From contig JAAUZS010000013.1 of NCBI GenBank assembly GCA_014804495.1, positions 26,935 to 36,958 on the forward strand: 10,024 nt of DNA, written 5' to 3'. The translations under genes and the position numbers were made by a program. Position 1 is the first letter of the stretch. Every line of letters starts with the position of its first letter. Below, piece by piece: positions 1 to 6,941 of the stretch. The notes under the pieces were generated by a model, which searched no databases, was not told the DNA's origin, and saw only the letters and a list, made by a program, of their open reading frames with translations. This DNA is from Lachnospiraceae bacterium (GTDB lineage Bacteria; Bacillota; Clostridia; Lachnospirales; Lachnospiraceae).

Positions 1-320
<320 letters not shown>

Positions 321-349
321 TCATACGCACCTTTCTTTTAGAATAAAAT

Positions 350-895
350 TTAAATCTGAACCTTAAGCAAATCTTTCTGTAGTTCATTTAATTTAGTACT
401 GATGCTGCTGTCTACGACTCTGTCACCAATACGGATTACCATACCGCCAATTAATGCAGCATCCTGTTTGTAATGCATTTCCATAGACTTGTACTTTGTT
501 GTATCAAGAAGTCTGCGTTCAATCTTCGTCCGCTGTTCTTCTCTTAATGGAACCGCTGTTGTTACAATGGCAACGCCTATTCCTTTGTACTTCTTTACTT
601 CCATAGTAAAGTATTCCAGAATTTCGTCCATTTCCTGATAACGGTCTTTAGAGATTACAACTGTCATAAATCCCAGCAGTTCATCGGAAATTTTTCCCTT
701 GAAAACATTGTTAAGAACCTCAAGTTTTTCTTCTTTGATAATTTTGGGATGTTCCATAAGTCTTCCGAATTCATCATTTTCACTGAGAATCTCTCTGAGC
801 TGCTGTATTTCGTCAAACAGCGCATCAACTTTGTTCTCTTCTACTGCAAGTTCAAACAGTGCATCTCCATATGTCTTTGAAATTAGCTTAGCCAT
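350..895 (-). CDS. atpH: ATP synthase F1 subunit delta
   Basis: Delta subunit (OSCP family), 181 residues and full length for the family. It sits on top of the alpha3-beta3 head and ties it to the b-subunit peripheral stalk. The N-terminal helical domain is recognisable from SKTYGDALFELA (residues 6-17) and EHPKIIKEEK (about 48-57). The C-terminal signature LIGGMVIRIGDRVVDSSIS begins near residue 148. The ATG lies 13 bases inside the end of atpF, so the two frames overlap and translation is probably coupled; a GGGTGA element about 7 bases upstream serves as its ribosome binding site. No defect is visible. Confidence 0.97.
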   Translation of the reverse strand: MAKLISKTYGDALFELAVEENKVDALFDEIQQLREILSENDEFGRLMEHPKIIKEEKLEVLNNVFKGKISDELLGFMTVVISKDRYQEMDEILEYFTMEVKKYKGIGVAIVTTAVPLREEQRTKIERRLLDTTKYKSMEMHYKQDAALIGGMVIRIGDRVVDSSISTKLNELQKDLLKVQI

Positions 896-1446
896 GTACT
901 GTCACCCATTTCGTTCAGCGTTTCATCAATCAGACTATCCTGAACAGTCGTATCAATTGCCGCATTTACGACCTTTCCTGCCATCAAAGATGCCAATACC
1001 ACCATCTCGCGCTTCACTTCGTCAGCCGCTTTCTTCTTTTCAAGTTCGGCTTCCGCATTCGCTCTTTCAACAATTCTTGCGGCTTCTTCTTTTGCCTGAG
1101 CCACAATCTTATTTTCATTAGCCAATGCTTTCTTCCTGGCTTCGCTTAAGATGCTTTCCGCTTCTTTATCAATATCTCTTAATTTGGCTTCATATTCCGC
1201 CTTCAACTCTTTTGCATCCGCCATATCCTTTGCAGCGTTGTCAAGTTCTCCCTTAATCTTATCCTGTCTTGCCTGAAGCATATTTCTCACAGGATCAAAT
1301 AGGAAATGCGACGCTATAAGGAATAAAGCAACGACTGCAATAATTGACAATACCGCATCATGTAAAAGCTGAAAATCCAAGTTGAAAAGTCTTGGCTCCA
1401 TTTCAGCCGATGCCAGTATCAGATTCATACTCATTATAGCATTCAA
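883..1446 (-). CDS. atpF: ATP synthase Fo subunit b (TTG start)
   Basis: Subunit b, the peripheral stalk of ATP synthase, 187 residues. One membrane helix lies near residues 28-50 (HDAVLSIIAVVALFLIASHF), followed by FDPVRNMLQARQDKI and a long charged, alanine-rich helix to about residue 160, the usual stalk dimerisation region. The start is the TTG at 1444-1446: a perfect AGGAGG lies 8 bases upstream of it, whereas the next in-frame ATG (residue 5) would be 20 bases from that site. The TTG choice gives a roughly 27-residue segment before the membrane helix, a little longer than in many b subunits. The gene follows atpE after 39 bases and overlaps atpH by 13 bases. A single b gene here implies a b2 homodimer. 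Confidence 0.95.
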   Translation of the reverse strand: MNAIMSMNLILASAEMEPRLFNLDFQLLHDAVLSIIAVVALFLIASHFLFDPVRNMLQARQDKIKGELDNAAKDMADAKELKAEYEAKLRDIDKEAESILSEARKKALANENKIVAQAKEEAARIVERANAEAELEKKKAADEVKREMVVLASLMAGKVVNAAIDTTVQDSLIDETLNEMGDSTWLS

Positions 1447-1454
1447 GCTCTAAG

Positions 1455-1460
1455 CCTCCT
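1455..1460 (-). promoter_or_regulatory. Ribosome binding site fixing the atpF TTG start
   Basis: On the minus strand this reads AGGAGG, followed by 8 bases and then TTG. The spacing supports initiation at the TTG codon and not at the in-frame ATG codons at residues 5 and 7 of the predicted protein. Confidence 0.8.
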
Positions 1461-1485
1461 TTCACCATTTTTTTGCCAGAGGCTC

Positions 1486-1755
<270 letters not shown>

Positions 1756-1797
1756 TTATAACTTTTCTTTATTTACTTTATTGATATATTAATAACA

Positions 1798-1832
1798 CTT
1801 TGCTGCCGTCTCCGGCATTCTTTCGGACAAAG
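1798..1832 (-). promoter_or_regulatory. Stem-loop in the atpB-atpE spacer
   Basis: Directly after the atpB stop codon the minus strand can fold into an outer stem CTTTG/CAAAG (1828-1832 with 1798-1802) enclosing a perfect 5-bp stem TGCCG/CGGCA (1813-1817 with 1804-1808) capped by GAGA, a GNRA tetraloop. No T-run follows, so it does not look like an intrinsic terminator. The remaining 57 bases up to atpE are strongly A/T rich and end in AAGGAGG. The likely roles are an mRNA stability or processing element, or help in raising c-subunit translation; this is inferred by analogy with the atpE translation-enhancing region of E. coli. Confidence 0.6.
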
Positions 1833-1833
1833 C

Positions 1834-2556
1834 TTAATCGCCCGTCGAACATGCATCCGTAATATATGTCATAGTCAACATACAGAATACATAGGTCTGA
1901 ATTGCTCCGGAGAACAAATCGAAATAAACGTGAAGCGCTGCCGGCCATACAATAGCTATCTTGGATAACAAACCATAAACCAAAGCCAGCATAACTGTTC
2001 CTGACAAAACGTTTGCGAACAAACGCAGTGAAAGAGAAATCGGCACCGCAACATCACCTATTATATTAATGGGTGCCCAAAACGGCCATGGATCACATAA
2101 TCCCGCAATAAATCCCTTTACTTTCTGATATCTTAACTTATTAACAAAAATCAGTGTAAAAGTAATAACTCCAAGCGGAAAAGTAACTCCGTAGTCAGCC
2201 GTAGGCGGCCGCAGTCCGAACAATCCGGAAATATTACTTAGAAGAATAAAGATAAATATGGTTCCGATATAGTTTCGGAACTGGGGCGAAAATTTACCCA
2301 TAACGCCACCGACCATATTGTCCAACATTTCCACGACCATCTCAGCAATGTTCTGGAAAGTTCCCGGAACTTCGGATGCATGTTTGACTGCCTTGTTTGC
2401 CGCAATACAAAATCCAATGATCACCAGCATAACAATCAAAAGGCAGACATGCGTCGTCGTAATCCAGACAGTCTGACCAAAAAGCTGATAAGAAAACACA
2501 CCATGTATCATGAAATCTATATCAGCACCCGCAGACAATAGAATTCCTTGCCCCAT
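1834..2556 (-). CDS. atpB: ATP synthase Fo subunit a
   Basis: Subunit a, the membrane stator that forms the ion half-channels next to the c-ring; 240 residues, normal for the family. About five or six hydrophobic segments are visible, for example near 30-52, 97-115, 124-140, 186-205 and 215-232. The essential arginine is R178 in VPISLSLRLFANVLSG, the family hallmark that faces the c-ring glutamate. Other conserved stretches are SNISGLFGLRPPTAD (107-121) and INIIGDVAVPISLSLR (163-178). The ATG is preceded by AGGGGGTGAG about 5 bases away. It follows atpI after 24 bases and precedes atpE by 93 bases. Coupling-ion specificity is judged here from subunit c, not from this protein. Confidence 0.97.
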   Translation of the reverse strand: MGQGILLSAGADIDFMIHGVFSYQLFGQTVWITTTHVCLLIVMLVIIGFCIAANKAVKHASEVPGTFQNIAEMVVEMLDNMVGGVMGKFSPQFRNYIGTIFIFILLSNISGLFGLRPPTADYGVTFPLGVITFTLIFVNKLRYQKVKGFIAGLCDPWPFWAPINIIGDVAVPISLSLRLFANVLSGTVMLALVYGLLSKIAIVWPAALHVYFDLFSGAIQTYVFCMLTMTYITDACSTGD

Positions 2557-2580
2557 AATCTCACCCCCTTCTGTATTAAT

Positions 2581-2985
2581 TTATTGCATCCCAAATACTT
2601 TGGAACTGATTCTATGGATAAAAGGCTGCATATATGCAGACACCTTCATTCCCATACATCCTAAAAAAGCAAAAATAGGATCGGCAAACCCACTATATGC
2701 AAGCAGTACCACCACGACCATAAGTACAAAGTACCTTACAATGCTTTGCCCTCCGATTGTTTTTACCGCATCCTTTTCGGACCTATCCAATCCACGGTTT
2801 AATGACCACCACATATGAATAGCACCCATTATTCCCAAGACCACACCAATCCACAATCCTATACTGTAGTCCGGTCTGCGTGAGAATACCAAAAGAACCG
2901 CCTGGCATAAAATTCCAAAGAGAAAAATGCCCAGACATAAATCAAAGAGCGTTGTATCAATTTTTTTCTTCCGGCTTATTCCCAT
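2581..2985 (-). CDS. atpI: ATP synthase subunit I family membrane protein
   Basis: A 134-residue protein beginning MGISRKKKID with four predicted membrane helices, near residues 13-34, 41-58, 82-100 and 101-118. The pattern HMWWSLNRGLD after helix 2 and GMKVSAYMQPFIHRI near the end resemble the ATP synthase subunit I family of Clostridia. Family members are linked to c-ring assembly or to Mg2+/Ca2+ handling; the role here is inferred. I place the start at the ATG at 2983-2985, with GGGAAG 9 bases upstream, so that it overlaps the end of atpZ by 29 bases. The frame stays open further upstream to a TTG at 3055-3057, which would add 24 residues and a 101-base overlap. That extension reads through the atpZ coding sequence and looks unlike the family, so I reject it. 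Confidence 0.85.
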   Translation of the reverse strand: MGISRKKKIDTTLFDLCLGIFLFGILCQAVLLVFSRRPDYSIGLWIGVVLGIMGAIHMWWSLNRGLDRSEKDAVKTIGGQSIVRYFVLMVVVVLLAYSGFADPIFAFLGCMGMKVSAYMQPFIHRISSKVFGMQ

Positions 2986-3244
2986 TGCACTCAACTTCCC
3001 GATTACTCTCGCCGCGCCTTCGCGTAACAGCGGGAACTTCATATATTTTCTTAGCAAATTTCATCACATTCCTGAATCCTGCAGCAGCTCCGACAAAAAA
3101 AAGAATAACCACCCATATGCCGGTTCCGCACTTTTTATCTATATAGATACCTATGATAGAACAAAGAAAAATAGGAACAAGCATATTGATACCAAACTGA
3201 CTGATCATCATCAGGGCATGATAGACATTTTTATTATATTTCAC
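2957..3244 (-). CDS. atpZ: AtpZ/AtpI family protein, first gene of atp operon (GTG start)
   Basis: A 95-residue protein with two membrane helices, about residues 12-34 and 43-60. The first helix ends in GIYIDKKCGTG, the small AtpZ/AtpI-family motif with a conserved aspartate (D36) at the membrane edge. The second contains GAAAGFRNV. The C-terminal 30 residues are charged and polar, and their reading frame overlaps the beginning of atpI. In the alkaliphile Bacillus pseudofirmus, AtpZ and AtpI are associated with the ATP synthase and with divalent cation uptake; the function here is inferred from family and position. The start is GTG at 3242-3244, with AAAGGGAAG just upstream. It is the first gene after the predicted atp promoter, with a leader of about 33 bases. 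Confidence 0.88.
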   Translation of the reverse strand: MKYNKNVYHALMMISQFGINMLVPIFLCSIIGIYIDKKCGTGIWVVILFFVGAAAGFRNVMKFAKKIYEVPAVTRRRGESNREVECNGNKPEEKN

Positions 3245-3283
3245 GTTTCTTCCCTTTCAGGGGTTTTTATGTCCATAAATAAA

Positions 3284-3312
3284 ATTATATCCATTTTTTG
3301 TATAATTGTCCA
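3284..3312 (-). promoter_or_regulatory. Predicted sigma-A promoter of the atp operon
   Basis: On the minus strand, TGGACA (3307-3312) is separated by exactly 17 bases from a perfect TATAAT (3284-3289). Transcription would begin near position 3277, about 33 bases before the atpZ GTG. A tandem 8-bp repeat overlaps the -35 box on its upstream side. Confidence 0.75.
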
Positions 3313-3327
3313 GTAATTTTCCAGTAA
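3309..3327 (-). repeat. Tandem 8-bp direct repeat at the atp promoter
   Basis: TTACTGGA occurs twice on the minus strand (3320-3327 and 3309-3316), with starts 11 bases apart, one helical turn. The downstream copy overlaps the -35 box. It could be a binding site for a regulator that contacts one face of the helix, or chance in an AT-rich region. Confidence 0.5.
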
Positions 3328-3411
3328 ACATGAATAAACTTGTAGAAATGTTACTATAATTGCAGATATACGGTGTAATAGCACTTTTTAATATCAAAAA
3401 ATAACTTATCG

Positions 3412-3440
3412 TTGACTTTTTATATAAGGAAGTGTAACTT
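3412..3440 (+). promoter_or_regulatory. Candidate promoter of the DUF402 gene
   Basis: TTGACT (3412-3417) is followed after 17 bases by TAACTT (3435-3440), which keeps the key T, A and final T of a -10 box. A perfect TATAAT also lies further upstream at 3355-3360 but has only a weak -35 partner (TGAATA, 18 bases away). Either could serve this gene, which starts at 3514. Confidence 0.4.
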
Positions 3441-3513
3441 TTTATATATAGAAACCAAATCAAATTCTTCTATTGAAGCTTTAATCAATAGTAAATCAAA
3501 ATCGGGAGATAAT

Positions 3514-3993
3514 ATGCCAGAGCCTATATTATATCGCAAAAGGATCATTCCGGAAGAATGTATCTTATTAAAAGATGACAGAATCCTTTATCAGGATGAG
3601 CAGACAATTGTTACCGGCTGGAACTCTTTAAAGCCCAAAAAAGATCTTCACCACGGCTATTCCTGCTATTTTCTGAATAAGGGCTGTAAGGTCAGCAAAT
3701 TTTACCGGGAAGATAATACCCTCATGTACTGGTACTGTGATATTGTAGAATACGAATACCAACCCGAAGCAAATACATATATCGTCACAGACCTTCTGGC
3801 CGATGTTATAATTTATCCCGATGGTTTTGTAAAAGTTGTAGATCTGGATGAACTCGCCGACGCGCTGACAGGAAAATTCATCTCAGAAGAGACCCTAAAA
3901 AAAGCCTTACTCAGTTTAAACAGTCTGTTAGAAATCATATATTCGGGCAATTTCGATGACCTTCAGACACCTATTGAGAAAGTCATAAACTGA
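3514..3993 (+). CDS. DUF402 family protein (NtdP-like)
   Basis: A 159-residue soluble protein of the DUF402 family, whose characterised members include nucleoside tri-/diphosphate phosphatases of the NtdP/YgaC type; the substrate here is unknown. The N-terminus MPEPILYRKRIIPEECILLKD leads into a beta-rich core. The central motif YWYCDIVEYEY (72-82, with W73, Y74 and D76), followed by VTDLLADVIIYPDG (91-104) and VVDLDELADAL (108-118), gives the acidic metal-binding pattern of the family. A helical C-terminal end (about 124-145) closes the protein. The start is the ATG at 3514 because GGGAG lies 5 bases upstream; the frame is open earlier but has no ribosome binding site there. It is a single-gene unit, divergent from the atp operon and convergent with the cell wall hydrolase gene (23-base gap), with no clear terminator. 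Confidence 0.85.
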   Translation: MPEPILYRKRIIPEECILLKDDRILYQDEQTIVTGWNSLKPKKDLHHGYSCYFLNKGCKVSKFYREDNTLMYWYCDIVEYEYQPEANTYIVTDLLADVIIYPDGFVKVVDLDELADALTGKFISEETLKKALLSLNSLLEIIYSGNFDDLQTPIEKVIN

Positions 3994-4016
3994 CAGCAAT
4001 CAGGAAACAAAACGTA

Positions 4017-5213
4017 TCAATAAAAAATATGTCCGCCTATAGTATATTTGGGCGTGACTCCGCTTACAGGTGTTCTGAAATACAGGCATGTCCCAACATT
4101 GGTCGTACCCGACATAACTTCATCTGCCGCCTGATAGCAGCTCGGCGTTGCCCTTCCTTCAGTCAGAGCCAGTGCCAGTCTTCCGCTTGCTACCGGTGAA
4201 AATTGCTTGTTCTGATAAATAACACCCACTATTGTATTTGGATAAACCGAACTTAATACCCTGTTCATAACAACAGAGCCTACAGCCACCTTGCCTTCAT
4301 AAGGTTCTGCTCCGGCTTCGCAATAAATCAGATTCGCCAGAAGATATCTGTCATCTTCCGCAAAACTGACCTCCGAGATATCTCTCCAGCTTGACTGGGC
4401 CGCCAACTGTGTCATGCGTATTTCTTCGGCAAGTTTGGCCCTCAGCGCCTCAAGATTTTTATCCTGCTCTTTAAGCTGCTGCTCATATGCTTCAGCCGCG
4501 GCTTCCGCATCCGAAATCTGATCTGATGTTACGGCAAGCGAATTACTCGCCTGGCTGACCAATCCTGACACACGGCTTTGCTCCGCCACTACTTGATCCT
4601 TATACAGATCCATCTCGCCCTTGTCAGATTCAAGCAGCGTTTTGTCCTCTTCCAACTGAGCCGCTATTTCCTCAATCTTCTCCTGTGTATCTATGTAGCT
4701 CTGCAACGTCCGCTGTTGATATGCCGACAACTGCTCGATATAATCACCCTTATTCAGCATGTCTGAGACGCTTTCGGAAGCAAAAAGCATTTCCATATAC
4801 ATGCTGTCTCCATTTTCGTACATAAACTGTACAATGTTTTTCATATTTTCATATTGCGCATCTTTTACGGCTATTGCGTCTTCTAAATCTTTATTAGCCT
4901 GTTCAATTTTAAGATTGGTTGACTCTATCTCGCTTTCTTTATCCGCAATCTTAGTCTCAAGCTCACTCAGATTAGTGCTTACCTGCGACAATTCCGTATT
5001 CAAATTAGACAAAGTACTCTGCAGGGAATCTTTCTGATCATTCAATCCCTCCAGATTCTCCATTGTTTCATTAAGCTCCGATTGTGTTTTGTTCCTCTCC
5101 TGTTCAGCTTGCTGAATCTGCTGTCTCGTTTCTTCTGTGGCATAAGCATATAGCGGCGCCACGCAAAGAAGCAGGGTAAAAATCAGCGCCGCTGCCTTCT
5201 GTCTGGATATCAT
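4017..5213 (-). CDS. Secreted cell wall hydrolase: coiled coil plus SleB-like domain
   Basis: A 398-residue exported protein. Residues 1-26 form a signal peptide (positive MISRQK, hydrophobic AAALIFTLLLCVAPLYAYA). Residues about 27-272 are an almost continuous coiled coil rich in E, Q, K and L, resembling the N-terminal domain of CwlO/PcsB-type peptidoglycan hydrolases. Residues about 275-398 form a SleB-like Hydrolase_2 domain with YCEAGAEPYEGKVAVGSVVMNRV (297-319), the probable catalytic E299, QFSPVASGR, and the closing motif GGHIFY. SleB-family enzymes are lytic transglycosylases that cleave the glycan strand, so peptidoglycan remodelling is expected; whether in growth, division or germination is unknown. 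GAGGAGG sits about 6 bases before the ATG. The gene follows rpiB by 56 bases and is probably co-transcribed with it. Confidence 0.9.
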   Translation of the reverse strand: MISRQKAAALIFTLLLCVAPLYAYATEETRQQIQQAEQERNKTQSELNETMENLEGLNDQKDSLQSTLSNLNTELSQVSTNLSELETKIADKESEIESTNLKIEQANKDLEDAIAVKDAQYENMKNIVQFMYENGDSMYMEMLFASESVSDMLNKGDYIEQLSAYQQRTLQSYIDTQEKIEEIAAQLEEDKTLLESDKGEMDLYKDQVVAEQSRVSGLVSQASNSLAVTSDQISDAEAAAEAYEQQLKEQDKNLEALRAKLAEEIRMTQLAAQSSWRDISEVSFAEDDRYLLANLIYCEAGAEPYEGKVAVGSVVMNRVLSSVYPNTIVGVIYQNKQFSPVASGRLALALTEGRATPSCYQAADEVMSGTTNVGTCLYFRTPVSGVTPKYTIGGHIFY

Positions 5214-5255
5214 ATAATCCTCCTCAACACATAAATATATAGCAAAACAGGCTCC

Positions 5256-5265
5256 TGACCGGTCA
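5256..5265. repeat. Perfect 10-bp palindrome between rpiB and the hydrolase gene
   Basis: TGACCGGTCA is its own reverse complement and lies 4 bases after the rpiB stop codon. It is too short and has no loop or adequate T-run to be a convincing terminator, but it is distinctly GC-rich for the spacer. It could be an operator or chance. Confidence 0.35.
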
Positions 5266-5269
5266 TATA

Positions 5270-5704
5270 TTATAATATGTCATTAATCATTGCTACTCGT
5301 CTTTTGTGCTTTTCTTCTTCCGAAAATTCCGTGTGCAGGAATGTATCCACAATACTTATTGCCAGATTATTTCCAATAATTCCGCCGCCCATTGCCAATA
5401 CATTGGCGTCATTGTGAAGTCTTGTCAGTTTTGCAGATATTGTATCAGAGCACAGAGCACAACGAACACCCGGTATCTTATTCGCAACTATGGAAATTCC
5501 TATTCCGGTCGTACAGATAACAATACCTTTTTCACATGTACCGTCAGCTATTGCTTCAGCTACCGCCTTTCCGTATATCGGATAGTCACAGGAATTTTTA
5601 TCCATACAACCGTAATCCTTATATTCTATTCCCTGTTCTTCCAGATAGCTGATTACTGCCATTTTTAAATCATAACCGCCGTGATCGCTGCCTATTCCTA
5701 TCAT
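5270..5704 (-). CDS. rpiB: Ribose-5-phosphate isomerase B
   Basis: A 144-residue RpiB/LacA/LacB family enzyme that interconverts ribose 5-phosphate and ribulose 5-phosphate in the non-oxidative pentose phosphate pathway. The family landmarks are in order: GSDHGGYDLK (5-14), DYP (40-42), GIVICTTGIGISIVANK (60-76) with the catalytic cysteine C64 and T66, VRCALC (80-85), RLHNDANVLAMGGG (95-108), and a C-terminal helix ending KRRVAMINDIL. The usual CGTG catalytic loop reads CTTG here. GGGAGG lies about 6 bases before the ATG. A LacA/LacB or other sugar-phosphate isomerase role is possible on sequence alone, but no lactose or sugar-alcohol genes surround it and a single complete gene favours RpiB. 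It heads a likely two-gene unit with the cell wall hydrolase. Confidence 0.93.
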   Translation of the reverse strand: MIGIGSDHGGYDLKMAVISYLEEQGIEYKDYGCMDKNSCDYPIYGKAVAEAIADGTCEKGIVICTTGIGISIVANKIPGVRCALCSDTISAKLTRLHNDANVLAMGGGIIGNNLAISIVDTFLHTEFSEEEKHKRRVAMINDIL

Positions 5705-5747
5705 GATTATCCTCCCTGATTAAGCTCTGTTTATATATTTCTCTATC

Positions 5748-5776
5748 ATAATATCATACTTTTTCAAATTTGGCTA
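5748..5776 (-). promoter_or_regulatory. Predicted promoter of rpiB
   Basis: On the minus strand TAGCCA (5771-5776) is followed after 17 bases by TATTAT (5748-5753), immediately preceded by TGA, giving an extended -10 element (TG-n-TATTAT). The -35 match is weak but the extended -10 compensates. The leader to the rpiB ATG would be about 37 bases. Confidence 0.5.
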
Positions 5777-5851
5777 TCTTCTCTATAATATTGTAACATC
5801 ACTTCCACTTTTAATCATTATGTAGTACAATCTGTCATAAAGACAATCGTT

Positions 5852-5880
5852 TTGATACAGTATCTGTAACCTCTTACAAT
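5852..5880 (+). promoter_or_regulatory. Predicted promoter of the PH-like membrane protein gene
   Basis: TTGATA (5852-5857) is followed by exactly 17 bases and TACAAT (5875-5880), each one base from the sigma-A consensus. The spacer holds an inverted repeat TACAG-TAT-CTGTA (5856-5868) that could be an operator. The leader to the TTG start would be about 38 bases. Confidence 0.65.
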
Positions 5881-5909
5881 TGAGGTAAAATATAAGATAG
5901 CAGAAAATC

Positions 5910-5915
5910 GGGAGG
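5910..5915 (+). promoter_or_regulatory. Ribosome binding site fixing a TTG start
   Basis: GGGAGG is followed by 9 bases and then TTG at 5925-5927. The first in-frame ATG (residue 21) has no comparable site, so initiation at TTG is preferred for the membrane protein gene. Confidence 0.7.
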
Positions 5916-5924
5916 ATTTTAATT

Positions 5925-6941
5925 TTGACATTAACTTTTAGGATAAAAATTGTTTGTTGTATTATTATCTCGCTCGCAGTTTTCATGCCGCCTGTTTTGA
6001 CAACAAAATGGAATAAAAAGCGCCTTTCCCTACGGATAGAGACCGAAGACTGCTTTTTTCTGCGTTGTTCACCCATATCATATATACTGATGATAATCGC
6101 GACGGTATTAGCATATTTTTTCTCAATGATAGTGCTATTTGCGGTTGATGTCTGGGATTCGCAGATATTGTTAGGAGAAGCCTTTATTTTGGCGCTTACT
6201 TTTTTCGAGATGTATATAATAATTGCTACTCTGCTATGGGAAGTAAAAGTTGAGCCGGACGCAATAACCTTATACCGATTCCCTCTACCAGTAAAAAAAA
6301 TTAATTTCTATGACATTACCTCCGTCCGATATATGGAAAATCTTCGCAGTGGGGGAGTCATCTATATAGGCGGAAAAATGCAATTAATATTCTATCACAA
6401 CGGGAAGAAGCTTTTTGATGTCGATTCGGACATGAGTAATTTTCAACGTCTGCTTGAGCTGATGGAATCAAAGAAAAGAATCGAGTGTGGTTTTCTTATA
6501 GAAAATGGTGTTGCGCTCAATGAATGGAAAGATGAATTTACCATTGCGGAAACAACAGCCGACAAACTACGCGCTGCTTTCGGTGCACTGCTGGCGTGCG
6601 GATTACTTATCGGAGGCATTTTTTGCTGGGAAGAATTAAAGGAAGATCCTTATTGTCTTTTCTATTGTATTGGATTTTCACTGATGTTTATAGTTGAGAT
6701 ATCTGTATTTTTTGAAGCCATGCTGAAAAAAGTCACAATTACTTATCAGGACATTCATGTGAGGAGCGGAATCGGCAAAGTATGCTCGTACCGGCTTAGG
6801 GATATTACCAGAATAGAAGAAAAAGATGCTTTTATTATTTTATACGTCAACGGAAAAAAAATTGCAAAAATAGGTAAGGCAGAAAAAAATTTCGCACTGC
6901 TGGCGGAACGGCTAAAAAATCTCCCAAGCCATCAAAATTAA
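5925..6941 (+). CDS. Membrane protein with duplicated PH-like modules, function unknown
   Basis: I do not recognise this 338-residue protein by name. It has about five hydrophobic segments (near residues 6-25, 52-74, 82-105, 217-234 and 244-265) and two cytoplasmic-looking domains, at about 106-183 and 268-333, that follow the paired membrane segments. The two soluble domains look like copies: each has a DIT motif (130-132 and 293-295), NGKK (159-162 and 309-312) and an NF-x2-L-x-E type helix beginning at 172 and 322, with identical 13-residue spacing between the last two. The beta-rich pattern ending in a helix resembles bacterial PH-like (bPH) membrane proteins; this is inference from pattern only. 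The start is TTG at 5925, supported by GGGAGG. The gene is alone on the plus strand, divergent from rpiB, convergent with cwlD, and its stop codon lies inside a terminator hairpin. Confidence 0.75.
   Translation: MTLTFRIKIVCCIIISLAVFMPPVLTTKWNKKRLSLRIETEDCFFLRCSPISYILMIIATVLAYFFSMIVLFAVDVWDSQILLGEAFILALTFFEMYIIIATLLWEVKVEPDAITLYRFPLPVKKINFYDITSVRYMENLRSGGVIYIGGKMQLIFYHNGKKLFDVDSDMSNFQRLLELMESKKRIECGFLIENGVALNEWKDEFTIAETTADKLRAAFGALLACGLLIGGIFCWEELKEDPYCLFYCIGFSLMFIVEISVFFEAMLKKVTITYQDIHVRSGIGKVCSYRLRDITRIEEKDAFIILYVNGKKIAKIGKAEKNFALLAERLKNLPSHQN

Noticed and set aside
699..1121. Plus-strand open frame of 140 residues
   Set aside because: Antisense to atpH and atpF; serine/leucine-rich shadow of the charged helices on the other strand.
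2927..3316. Plus-strand open frame of 129 residues
   Set aside because: Opposite atpZ and atpI and crossing the atp promoter; no ribosome binding site and no recognisable fold.
3257..3463. Minus-strand open frame of 68 residues upstream of atpZ
   Set aside because: Spans the predicted atp promoter and the divergent DUF402 promoter; AT-rich composition and no initiation site.
3412..3513. Longer N-terminus for the DUF402 protein
   Set aside because: The extra 34 codons have no ribosome binding site, begin at the predicted -35 box and do not resemble the family; the ATG at 3514 has GGGAG at proper distance.
5247..5262. Possible terminator after rpiB (CAGG-AG-CCTG then TTTT on the minus strand)
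   Set aside because: The loop would be only two bases, or the stem only three pairs, and the T-run is four bases; read-through into the hydrolase gene is more likely.
5783..6076. Minus-strand open frame of 97 residues
   Set aside because: Covers both divergent promoters and the start of the membrane protein gene; no support as a gene.
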